A program made the translations under genes and the position numbers. A DNA stretch of 28,245 bases from Pseudomonadota bacterium (GTDB lineage: Bacteria > Pseudomonadota > Gammaproteobacteria > Arenicellales > Arenicellaceae), in NCBI GenBank assembly GCA_018660405.1, contig JABJKL010000097.1, positions 1 through 28,245 on the forward strand, read 5' to 3'. Below the pieces are notes generated by a model that searched no databases, was not told the origin of the DNA, and was given only the letters and a program-made list of their open reading frames with translations. Positions 1-7,096 of the stretch are shown piece after piece (positions within the stretch are counted from its first letter, which is position 1; each line of letters opens with the position of its first letter).

Positions 1-104
1 CGACCGGCGGCGGTGCCTTTTTAGAATTCCTGGAAGGCAAGAAATTAGCAGCGGTCGCCATGCTGGAAGCTCGTGCAAAGCTCTCTTCAGATAAGGTTTT
101 ATAA
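1..104 (+). CDS. pgk: Phosphoglycerate kinase, C-terminal end (partial)
   Basis: The reading frame open from base 3 encodes the last 33 residues of phosphoglycerate kinase, which makes ATP from 1,3-bisphosphoglycerate in glycolysis. The visible part begins TGGGAFLEFLEGK and continues with AVAMLE, the conserved C-terminal glycine-rich nucleotide loop and final helix of the family. The start lies outside the window. The stop codon TAA shares its last base with the ATG of pykA (TAATG), so the two genes are very probably co-transcribed and translationally coupled. Confidence 0.93.
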   Translation, partial: TGGGAFLEFLEGKKLAAVAMLEARAKLSSDKVL

Positions 105-1552
105 TGAACGTTAATTTACAAGCAGGGGATTTACGGCGCACTAAAATTGTGGCGACGCTGGGCCCTGCAACCGACGATGACGACGTGTTTCGCAAAATGC
201 TCAAGCATGGACTGGATGTCGTGCGGGTCAATTTTTCACACGGCTCTGCGCAAGATCATCTGGATCGAATTGAGCGTGTTCGACGTTTAAGTCGCGAAAC
301 TGGGCAATATGTTGGCATTCTTGTTGATCTTCAGGGACCCAAGATTCGAATAGGTAAATTCAAAGAAGGTAAAGTCACCCTGCGTGAGGCCGATGAGTTT
401 GTGCTTGACGCCGGGTTGGGAATTGATTTGGGAGACCAACACTATGTGGGGATTACTTACCCACCCCTTGCCGATGATGTGAATGCAGGTGATCGATTAT
501 TGCTCGACGATGGTTTGATCGAACTTATGGTGACCAGTACCAAAGGTTCCAAAGTTACCTGCAAAGTTACCATTGGGGGCGTGCTTTCAAATTCAAAAGG
601 TCTAAACCTTGCCGGTGGAGGTTTGTCCGCAGCGGCTCTTACCGATAAGGATAAAGCCGATATATTGACGGCGGCCAAGGCGGGTGCTGATTACTTGGCG
701 ATATCCTTTGTGACCAGTGCGGCCGATGTGGAATTGGCGCGTAAATTATTTCGAGAAGCCGGTGGGCAAGGTTTTATTGTTTCAAAAATAGAGCGAGCCG
801 AAGCGGTTGATAAACATGCTGAAATCATAGATGCCTCAGATGTGGTGATGATAGCGCGTGGTGACCTGGCGGTTGAAATCGGTGATGCCGAGTTGCCGGC
901 CATTCAAAAAATATTGATTAATGCAGCGCGTGAACGCAATTGTGTATGCATCACCGCAACACAAATGATGCAGTCTATGGTTGATAGCCCAATACCGACT
1001 CGTGCGGAAGTATTGGACGTTGCCAATGCGGTAATGGACGGCACTGACGCCGTAATGTTATCGGCAGAAACTGCGGTGGGTTCGCATCCTGACAAGGTTA
1101 TTGAAGCGATGGCGCGTATTTGTTTGGGCGCCGAACGGCATCGTTTGACACGAACGTCTCGCCACCGGGTAGACGAACCATTGAATGATGTTGAGGAGTC
1201 GATAGCGATGGGCGCGATGTATATAGCGAACCATCTGGGTGTGCGTGCGATTTTGGCGCTTACTGAATCTGGCCAGACCGCTAAACTGATGTCTCGTATC
1301 AGCTCTGGAATACCGATTATGGCGCTGTCACGCAATGCGGCGACGGTGCATCGTGTTACGCTTTATCGCGGTGTTTATCCTGTGCTATGGGATATTGATC
1401 GCAACAGTGATGTGGCTCCCCCATTTCAGGCTTTAGAAGTGCTCAAAGGGTTACTGGATTTGAATTCTGGTGATTCAGTTCTAATAACATTCGGTGACCT
1501 TGAGGGCGTTGAGGGGAATACCAACATGCTGAAAATCGTCACCATCTCCTAG
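104..1552 (+). CDS. pykA: Pyruvate kinase, PykA type
   Basis: Converts phosphoenolpyruvate and ADP to pyruvate and ATP in the cytoplasm. The 482 residues match the usual length. Visible motifs: RRTKIVATLGPATD at the start, the substrate loop VRVNFSHG (about 40-47), VDLQGPKIRIG (74-84), SKIERAEAV with the catalytic Lys228, MIARGDLAVEIG (metal-binding Asp near 254), TATQMMQSM and the DGTDAVMLSAETA signature. The C-terminal part (VEESIAMGAMYIANHL, LTESGQTAKLMSRISSG) follows Escherichia coli PykA rather than PykF. It overlaps the pgk stop by one base. A dispersed repeat begins right after the stop codon, so read-through into fba would have to cross a long imperfect hairpin. Confidence 0.97.
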   Translation: MNVNLQAGDLRRTKIVATLGPATDDDDVFRKMLKHGLDVVRVNFSHGSAQDHLDRIERVRRLSRETGQYVGILVDLQGPKIRIGKFKEGKVTLREADEFVLDAGLGIDLGDQHYVGITYPPLADDVNAGDRLLLDDGLIELMVTSTKGSKVTCKVTIGGVLSNSKGLNLAGGGLSAAALTDKDKADILTAAKAGADYLAISFVTSAADVELARKLFREAGGQGFIVSKIERAEAVDKHAEIIDASDVVMIARGDLAVEIGDAELPAIQKILINAARERNCVCITATQMMQSMVDSPIPTRAEVLDVANAVMDGTDAVMLSAETAVGSHPDKVIEAMARICLGAERHRLTRTSRHRVDEPLNDVEESIAMGAMYIANHLGVRAILALTESGQTAKLMSRISSGIPIMALSRNAATVHRVTLYRGVYPVLWDIDRNSDVAPPFQALEVLKGLLDLNSGDSVLITFGDLEGVEGNTNMLKIVTIS

Positions 1553-1710
1553 AAATCTCTGCACAATTGTTATTTTATCCTCTGGCGGCGTTAAAAACGT
1601 ACTCAATCGGTCATTTATGTATTATAAACTTCCTCATTCCGTGCGTTTTTGCCTTGGCTGGCCCGTTACGAGAGGAATAAAATCCCTGCTCGTGCAAAGG
1701 TCTCTTAATT
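1553..1710. repeat. Family A dispersed imperfect palindrome, copy 1
   Basis: An intergenic element that begins at the first base after the pykA stop. It shares long stretches with 6933-7088, for example CTCTGGCGGCGTT, AATCGGTCATTTAT, GTGCGTTTTTGCCTTGGCT and CTCGTGCAAAG. The left end (TCTCTGCACAATTG) is roughly the reverse complement of the right end (GCTCGTGCAAAGGTCTC), and inner blocks also pair (TTTTATCCTCT with AGAGGAATAAAA; AAAAACGTAC with GTGCGTTTTT), so the whole copy can fold as one long imperfect hairpin. It encodes no convincing protein. It may be a miniature non-autonomous transposable element or a structured intergenic repeat. Confidence 0.8.
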
Positions 1711-1774
1711 TAGTGCGCATCATGGTTTGGCGAGTGGTCAATATAATTCAGGTTTTTAAGAAGGAGTCATCAAA

Positions 1775-2839
1775 ATGGCATTAATAAGTATGCGACAAAT
1801 GTTGGATCACGCGGCTGAGCACGGTTATGGCGTGCCCGCATTTAATGTAAATAATTTGGAGCAAATGCGCGCCATTATGGAAGCGGCTGATAAAACGGAT
1901 AGTCCCGTAATTGTGCAAGCTTCTGCAGGGGCGCGGAGCTATGCAGGTGCACCTTTCTTAAGGCATTTGATTCTTAGTGCTACAGAAGAGTGGCCGCATA
2001 TCCCGGTTGTGATGCATCAAGACCACGGCGCTTCAGCTGCGGTATGCCAGCGTTCTATACAGTTGGGATTTACTTCGGTAATGATGGATGGCTCGCTAAA
2101 AGAAGATATGAAAACACCCGCCGATTACGACTATAACTCCGGGATCACCCGCAAAGTGGTAGAATTGTCACATTCATGTGGCGTTTCGGTGGAAGGTGAA
2201 TTGGGGTGCCTGGGCTCACTGGAAACGGGTGAAGCCGGGGACGAGGATGGCTCGGGAGCCGAAGGAATATTGAGCCACGATCAGCTATTAACCGACCCGG
2301 ATGAAGCTGCCAATTTTGTTCGAGATACCGGGGTAGACGCTTTGGCGATCGCGATTGGTACGAGCCACGGGGCTTACAAATTCACCCGTCCGCCAACCGG
2401 CGATATTCTCGCGATCGACCGAATAGAGGCGATCAACAAACGCATTCCTAATACACATTTAGTTATGCACGGTTCTTCGTCTGTACCCCAGGAGTGGCTC
2501 AAGATTATTAATGAACACGGTGGTGAGTTGGGCGAAACTTACGGTGTACCGCTTGAAGAAATTCAGCAAGGCATCAAGCACGGCGTGCGAAAGGTTAATA
2601 TCGATACTGATTTGAGGCTCGCAGTGACCGGGGCCATTCGAAAATATTTTACCGATAACCCCAAAGAGTTCGATCCGCGCAAATATATGGGCAAAGCGCT
2701 TAAGGCGATGTTCGATATTTGTGTGACGCGATACGAAGCCTTTGGAACCGCCGGCCATGCCAGCAAAATTAGTCCGATAAGTCTTGAAACCATGACCGAG
2801 TTGTACGCGCGTGGGGAGTTAGATCCAACCGTTCAATAA
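1775..2839 (+). CDS. fba: Fructose-bisphosphate aldolase, class II (Calvin-cycle/FbaA subtype)
   Basis: Zinc-dependent aldolase that cleaves fructose 1,6-bisphosphate to dihydroxyacetone phosphate and glyceraldehyde 3-phosphate; it also acts in gluconeogenesis. The 354 residues are typical of the class IIB enzymes also found in autotrophs (CbbA). Motifs: PAFNVNNLEQMRAIMEAA near the N-terminus, VVMHQDHGAS (zinc and catalytic residues around 81-84), SVMMDGSLKED, SVEGELG, AIAIGTSHGAYKF, HLVMHGSSSVP with a further zinc histidine, and RKVNIDTDLR for phosphate binding. A strong ribosome-binding site AAGGAG (1761-1766) lies eight bases before the ATG. It follows pgk and pykA in the same direction but is separated from them by repeat copy 1, so it may also have its own promoter. 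Confidence 0.97.
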   Translation: MALISMRQMLDHAAEHGYGVPAFNVNNLEQMRAIMEAADKTDSPVIVQASAGARSYAGAPFLRHLILSATEEWPHIPVVMHQDHGASAAVCQRSIQLGFTSVMMDGSLKEDMKTPADYDYNSGITRKVVELSHSCGVSVEGELGCLGSLETGEAGDEDGSGAEGILSHDQLLTDPDEAANFVRDTGVDALAIAIGTSHGAYKFTRPPTGDILAIDRIEAINKRIPNTHLVMHGSSSVPQEWLKIINEHGGELGETYGVPLEEIQQGIKHGVRKVNIDTDLRLAVTGAIRKYFTDNPKEFDPRKYMGKALKAMFDICVTRYEAFGTAGHASKISPISLETMTELYARGELDPTVQ

Positions 2840-2890
2840 TTCGGTTTTCAGGCCTGGTATATGAACGCTCGTCATCGCGCTGATAGTTAC

Positions 2891-2913
2891 GTTTGTTTAA
2901 TACACTACACTAG
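2891..2913 (-). repeat. Family C end-like fragment upstream of the deoxyinosine glycosylase
   Basis: Read on the minus strand this is CTAGTGTAGTGTATTAAAC followed by AAAC. It matches 19193-19216 almost exactly and resembles the ends of the 268-bp element at 23654-23921. It ends three bases before the ATG at 2917. It is either a remnant of a transposable-element end or a short conserved signal. Confidence 0.6.
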
Positions 2914-2916
2914 CTA

Positions 2917-3456
2917 ATGGATTCTCTGGCGACTGGATTTGCACCGGTCGGTTGTGCGCAACCAAAGGTGCTTGTGCTTGGTTCATTGCCTGGGCTGGCA
3001 TCGATAAAAGTACAACAATATTACGGACATCCGAGAAACCAGTTCTGGCCGATTATCGAGGCGATTACCGGTGAACAGCATGACACTTATATTGATCACG
3101 TCGCCTCACTAGATCATTACGGCATCATGCTTTGGGACGTGGTGCATAGCGCTCATCGACAGGGCAGCCTGGATAGCAATATTGAGCGGCCTGGATTGCG
3201 GGTGAATGATTTTTCGTTTGTGGTGAATTCCACCTGCCTGGAACTTATCGCATTTAACGGAGCAGCAGCAGAAAAATTGTTTAAAAGCCATGTATTGGAT
3301 GCCGGGTCGTTGAAAGGGCTGATGTCGGATCAATTACCAACTCAGTTGCCAGCGATGCTGAGAATGCCGTCTACCAGCCCGGCTAATGCGAGCCAGAGTT
3401 TTGAGCAAAAGCTGTCGAAGTGGAAACTACTGAGTCGTTATGTCCAAACAGCCTGA
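2917..3456 (+). CDS. DNA-deoxyinosine (hypoxanthine-DNA) glycosylase, UDG superfamily family 6
   Basis: Probable base-excision repair enzyme that removes hypoxanthine produced by adenine deamination. The 179 residues contain VLVLGSLPG (18-26), then QQYYGHPRNQFWPI (34-46), LWDVVHSAHRQGSLD, FNGAAAEKLF and LRMPSTSPAN, which correspond to the ordered motifs of the UDG fold in the family-6 HDG proteins. From memory of that family, the Asn in HPRN (residue 41 here) is the likely catalytic residue; the classical motif-1 residue of uracil glycosylases is absent. No clear ribosome-binding site is seen, because a short repeat ends three bases before the ATG. The 3' end overlaps ycgN by 17 bases, suggesting co-expression. 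Confidence 0.85.
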   Translation: MDSLATGFAPVGCAQPKVLVLGSLPGLASIKVQQYYGHPRNQFWPIIEAITGEQHDTYIDHVASLDHYGIMLWDVVHSAHRQGSLDSNIERPGLRVNDFSFVVNSTCLELIAFNGAAAEKLFKSHVLDAGSLKGLMSDQLPTQLPAMLRMPSTSPANASQSFEQKLSKWKLLSRYVQTA

Positions 3457-3910
3457 AAAAAACTTTTGCGTACCCTTTTGGAAGTCGAAGCGTTTGGCCG
3501 AAATGTCGCGACAGGAGTGGGAGTCGGTGTGCGACGGTTGTGCGAAGTGTTGTTTGAACCAATTGGAAGATATAGAGACCGGCATGCTTGTATTCACCGA
3601 TGTGTGTTGTGAATTGCTCGATCAAAAGAAATGTCGTTGTACTCGATATGACGAGCGCAAGTCTCTGGTGTCGCGGTGTATGGTGATAACTCCAGAGAAC
3701 ATTGACCGGTGTAGTGAGTTCGCACCGTCAAGTTGCGCTTATCGTTTATTGTATGAGGGCAAAGAGCTACCCATCTGGCATCCGTTAATCAGTGGCAATC
3801 CAGACTCGGTAGTTGAAGCCGGCATGTCGGTGCGAGGTCGGATTCGTAGCGAGTCATCTGCAGGTGATGATTGGGAGGAATACGTAGTCGACTGGCCGGA
3901 AGATTGTTAA
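3440..3910 (+). CDS. ycgN: YcgN/UPF0260 family cysteine-cluster protein
   Basis: A 156-residue protein of the YcgN family within the wider YkgJ-type cysteine-cluster group. The N-terminal part reads PFWKSKRLAEMS then W-E-S-V-C-D-G-C-A-K-C-C, a tight CxxCxxCC cluster expected to bind zinc or iron. Further conserved cysteines occur at residues 55-56 (VCCELL), around KKCRCTRY, and in SSCAYRLLYEGKELPIWHPL, a hallmark of the family. The biochemical role is unknown. Its start lies inside the end of the deoxyinosine glycosylase gene (17-base overlap), so the two are probably translated together. Confidence 0.92.
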   Translation: MSKQPEKNFCVPFWKSKRLAEMSRQEWESVCDGCAKCCLNQLEDIETGMLVFTDVCCELLDQKKCRCTRYDERKSLVSRCMVITPENIDRCSEFAPSSCAYRLLYEGKELPIWHPLISGNPDSVVEAGMSVRGRIRSESSAGDDWEEYVVDWPEDC

Positions 3911-4093
3911 GTTTATCAATTACGTATTGATTGTTTAGATTGTAGTACATCGCGTTTGTGTTGTAAGCTGTGGCCTATCTGCTTGAAAAAGCGTTAAAAG
4001 GAATTTGGATTGGTGCTCATCAAGCAGTGCACCTGGATTCCAACTTCATCGGTGTCCATACACAAGAACTTAAAAAAATTAAGGTGATCGTCA

Positions 4094-4597
4094 ATGCGAA
4101 ACCCTTCTTCAGGCATATATTTAACGGGCTTTTTAACCTGTACAGGCCTAATGTTGGCCGCCCTGTATTTTGAGCACTTTATGGGGCTTGATCCTTGTCC
4201 GTTGTGCATGTTTCAGCGTGTTTTTGTGGTGGCCATTGGTCTTGTGTGTTTAATTGGTTTTTTCCACCGGCCAGGCATTTTTGGGCGTCGCGTATACGCA
4301 GGTTTTATTGTTGTGTTTTCTTTACTCGGCGCTGCGATAGCTAGCCGGCAGGTTTGGCTGCAAAGTTTGCCTGCCGATCAAGTGCCTGAGTGCGGTCCGG
4401 ATTTAAATTTTATGTTAGAGGCGTTTCCTCTTCTGGATACAATCTCTACGGTATTTTCTGGCAGCGGTGAATGTGCCGAAATACAGTGGTTATTTTTGGG
4501 CTTGAGTATGCCAACCTGGATGGTAATGATTTTTGCTGTAATTTGCCTGATAGCGTTGCGGGAATTATTTAGAGCCCGGCCCAGTATGTTTAGCTAG
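4094..4597 (+). CDS. dsbB: Disulfide bond formation protein B
   Basis: Inner-membrane quinone reductase that reoxidises periplasmic DsbA. The 167 residues have four hydrophobic segments (about 8-27, 43-60, 69-85 and 138-157). The first periplasmic loop carries DPCPLCMFQR with the CxxC redox pair that passes electrons to quinone. The second loop has the paired cysteines in VPECGPD and GECAEIQW that exchange with DsbA. A good ribosome-binding site AAGGTGA (4080-4086) lies seven bases before the ATG. The gene stands alone between ycgN and the exported protease. The 183-base gap upstream shows no clear structure. Confidence 0.95.
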   Translation: MRNPSSGIYLTGFLTCTGLMLAALYFEHFMGLDPCPLCMFQRVFVVAIGLVCLIGFFHRPGIFGRRVYAGFIVVFSLLGAAIASRQVWLQSLPADQVPECGPDLNFMLEAFPLLDTISTVFSGSGECAEIQWLFLGLSMPTWMVMIFAVICLIALRELFRARPSMFS

Positions 4598-4682
4598 ATC
4601 AGGTTTAAAAGCGAGCCAGCTCTAATAGGCTATCTATCAGGTTATCGAGAGTTTGGAGCACCCTGGAGCAAACTAATTCCTT

Positions 4683-4712
4683 TTGTTTCGATTTTATTAT
4701 AAATGTTAGAAT
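4683..4712 (+). promoter_or_regulatory. Candidate sigma-70 promoter of the exported protease
   Basis: TTGTTT (4683-4688), an 18-base spacer and TAGAAT (4707-4712). The -10 matches the consensus at five of six positions; the -35 is weak. The next base begins a run of nine C, so transcription would start in or just after that run. This is a pattern match only. Confidence 0.45.
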
Positions 4713-4721
4713 CCCCCCCCC
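4713..4721 (+). repeat. Nine-C homopolymer tract
   Basis: Nine consecutive C residues directly downstream of the candidate -10 and 62 bases before the protease start codon. It is the only long C run in an otherwise AT-rich gap, and such tracts are prone to slippage during replication or transcription. Confidence 0.9.
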
Positions 4722-4783
4722 AAGAAGGTGGCGCAGTCGTGATGGGAGCTGTTAGCCATTATTGATTACGGAGTGTTCCTTAT

Positions 4784-6931
4784 ATGTTTGCCAAAAATCC
4801 ATTCGCAAGAATTTCAATAGTCACTAAAGTAGCTGCCAAGATGGTCGCGCTGGCAGTAGCGCTAATTGTTCAGAACGTGGCCCACGCACAAGTGGCGGAT
4901 GGCACCATTGTGGTTGGCCTGATTGATACCGGAGTCAATACCAGTGGTAACAATCTGAACGTAATATTTGAGTTAGGAACTGATTTTTTATTGAACAACG
5001 GTTCATTCTTCGATAGTACAAGTATTTCGCACGGGACTACCTCAGCGCTGATTATTGATGAACAATCTTCGGGTGTTGCAATAGCACCATTGAAAGTGAC
5101 CAATGGTAATTTTTTCACTACCAAGACAGCCACTGATGCCGCAATTTTAACGGCAGCACAAAATTCAAATATCCGCGTATTGTCGGTAAGCGAGGGCTTC
5201 AAGGGTTTTTCCGATACGATGGGTGCAGCCTCTGACGCAGGAAAATTCATTTCGATTCAATCGGGCAATGGGTTCTCTGCCGAACCCAATGCAATGGCTT
5301 CAGCACATTTTGTGTTGCCGGGTGTTGTTATTGTTGGTGGTGCAGATGGCGGTGGCGGGCTATTGCCGCAGTCTAATCGTGCGGGCGTCACAGCCGAACG
5401 ATATGTGGTGAGTCCAGGGGTGACGGGTTTTTCACCTATCTTTGGAACCTCTTTTGCCGCTGCTAGAATTGCGGGTATTGGCGCGGCCGTTCTCTTACAA
5501 AACCCTCAGTTAACAGGTGAAGATGTCGCGCAAGTAATTTTCGCGTCAGCAGAAGATCGTGGTGAGCCCGGTGTCGACGTCGAATGGGGTCAGGGCTTTG
5601 TCCTCGATGCCGCTCAGGTGCTCAATTCAATTGTTGGCCCGCCAACTATTCCTACCATTGATCAGGCTAGCAGTGGTACAGGTGGTAGCGGTGGTGGTGG
5701 TTCCAGTGCTGCCGCCGGAGGTCTGGTGTTAGGTGCCGTCGTTGGTGGAATTATTCTATTGTCGAAAGGGGGTAGCGACAAGCTCGAGAAAACGCTGATC
5801 ATGGATTCCTATGGGCGTCCATTCGAAGTTGATCTGCGTGATCATGTAACGGTTGCAGACCATGCTTCAAACGTGGGCAGCTTCTTCAATTCTCTGGATG
5901 AACAATACGGAGCTGTACGCGTGTATACGGGCTTTGAAAATAGTTTTATAGATATTAGCTATTCTACTTTTGGCTCAGAGGCGTTTGAATTTAATCGTTT
6001 TGCCGCGATTGCGGGAGATGTGGTTTGGGCTGATCATCAAAATACCGATGTGTCTTTCTCTTTTGCTGGCGGCCAATCCGATGGACTGAATTATCGAATT
6101 AACCACAACACGAACCCGCATACGCAGTTTGCTTCCGTTACAGATGATGGAACTCGAGGAATGATGAGCCAGGCGGTATTCCTGTCGGGTCAGACTTTCG
6201 CGTCACCTGCCCTTGGATTTTCAAGTCGTGCAAACTCTGCTTCTATTACCTATCCGTTGACTGAAGATATCAGCCTGCAAATGGGAGCTGTATCGGTTGA
6301 GGAGAACCAGAATTTTGGCCTTGATAGCTCAAGCACCTTGCTTCAATTGGAATATCGTCTTGGCGAGCGTGGCGCAGTTGATTTTCAGTTTGCCCAGTTG
6401 GATGAAAACCAAAGCCTGTTTGGCGGTTCTAACGGTGGCGCTTTTGGGGTAGAGCAATCAGAAACGTGGGCAGTCAATATTACTGGGCATTATCGTCTAT
6501 CTGATCGAGTCAGCCTGGTCGGAAATCTAGGTCAGGGACTCAGTTCAATCGATGATGCGAAAGAAAGTTTGCTACATAACTTTTCGCAGGTTCGAAGCGA
6601 GTGGTTTGGGTTTGGGCTGTTGGCGAATAACGTATTTTCAGAGGGTGATCGGGTAGGTATCGCGTGGTCTCAGCCGATGCGAATTACCAACGGTGAAGTC
6701 GACTATACAGTTCCTTATGCCTTGGATGCGGAACGAAAAGTGTTAAAGAATATCGACCGAATCAGCCTGGTATCTGATGGTGCCGAACGCAAACTGGAAG
6801 CTTACTATCGCTTCCCGTTAGGTGAGTCTGCGGAGTTGGGAAGCTTTTTGATGATGCGATCAGAACCCAACCACGTTCGAGGCGCTAAAACAAATTACTC
6901 TGCTATGGTGACTCTGCGTTTGTTCATGTAG
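4784..6931 (+). CDS. Exported subtilisin-like (S8) serine protease with C-terminal autotransporter-like region
   Basis: A 715-residue exported protein. A long signal peptide ends at VAHA|Q (35/36). Residues 40-280 are a compact subtilase domain: Asp48 in VGLIDTG, His83 in SHGTTSA, Asn162 in SGNGFS (oxyanion position) and Ser223 in GTSFAAARIAG, so the triad looks intact, though the His and Ser motifs depart from HGTHVAG and GTSMAAP. A Gly/Ser-rich linker (about 298-308) and a hydrophobic Gly/Ala/Val stretch (309-326) follow. Residues 340-715 show alternating hydrophobic strands like an outer-membrane barrel, ending SAMVTLRLFM. The last residue is Met rather than the usual Phe, which makes barrel insertion less certain. 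A weak GGAG ribosome-binding site precedes the ATG. Confidence 0.78.
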   Translation: MFAKNPFARISIVTKVAAKMVALAVALIVQNVAHAQVADGTIVVGLIDTGVNTSGNNLNVIFELGTDFLLNNGSFFDSTSISHGTTSALIIDEQSSGVAIAPLKVTNGNFFTTKTATDAAILTAAQNSNIRVLSVSEGFKGFSDTMGAASDAGKFISIQSGNGFSAEPNAMASAHFVLPGVVIVGGADGGGGLLPQSNRAGVTAERYVVSPGVTGFSPIFGTSFAAARIAGIGAAVLLQNPQLTGEDVAQVIFASAEDRGEPGVDVEWGQGFVLDAAQVLNSIVGPPTIPTIDQASSGTGGSGGGGSSAAAGGLVLGAVVGGIILLSKGGSDKLEKTLIMDSYGRPFEVDLRDHVTVADHASNVGSFFNSLDEQYGAVRVYTGFENSFIDISYSTFGSEAFEFNRFAAIAGDVVWADHQNTDVSFSFAGGQSDGLNYRINHNTNPHTQFASVTDDGTRGMMSQAVFLSGQTFASPALGFSSRANSASITYPLTEDISLQMGAVSVEENQNFGLDSSSTLLQLEYRLGERGAVDFQFAQLDENQSLFGGSNGGAFGVEQSETWAVNITGHYRLSDRVSLVGNLGQGLSSIDDAKESLLHNFSQVRSEWFGFGLLANNVFSEGDRVGIAWSQPMRITNGEVDYTVPYALDAERKVLKNIDRISLVSDGAERKLEAYYRFPLGESAELGSFLMMRSEPNHVRGAKTNYSAMVTLRLFM

Positions 6932-6932
6932 C

Positions 6933-7088
6933 GAAGAGATCTTCGCACGATTGTGTGTTGTTCTCTGGCGGCGTTTAAAATGGTCTCTAATCGGTCATTT
7001 ATATAATATAAACTCCCTCATTTCGTGCGTTTTTGCCTTGGCTAACATTACGAGAGAACAAAATCCCCCCTCGTGCAAAGAGCTCTTA
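6933..7088. repeat. Family A dispersed imperfect palindrome, copy 2
   Basis: The second full copy of the element at 1553-1710, in the same orientation. It starts one base after the protease stop and ends eight bases before the cysS ATG. Its terminal inverted repeats are clearer than in copy 1: GAAGAGATCTTCGCACGA at the left and CTCGTGCAAAGAGCTCTT at the right. The core shares CTCTGGCGGCGTT, AATCGGTCATTTAT, CGTGCGTTTTTGCCTTGGCT and TTACGAGAG with copy 1. Confidence 0.8.
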
Positions 7089-7096
7089 TTCATTTC

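Noticed and set aside
1719..1747. TATAAT at 1742-1747 as an fba promoter
   Set aside because: The -10 is perfect but no acceptable -35 lies 16-18 bases upstream, and it lies within the leader close to the ribosome-binding site. Too weak to list.
3970..4173. A 67-codon frame starting with GTG before dsbB
   Set aside because: It runs into the dsbB gene in another frame, has no ribosome-binding site and no protein-like pattern. The dsbB start has a strong AAGGTGA site.
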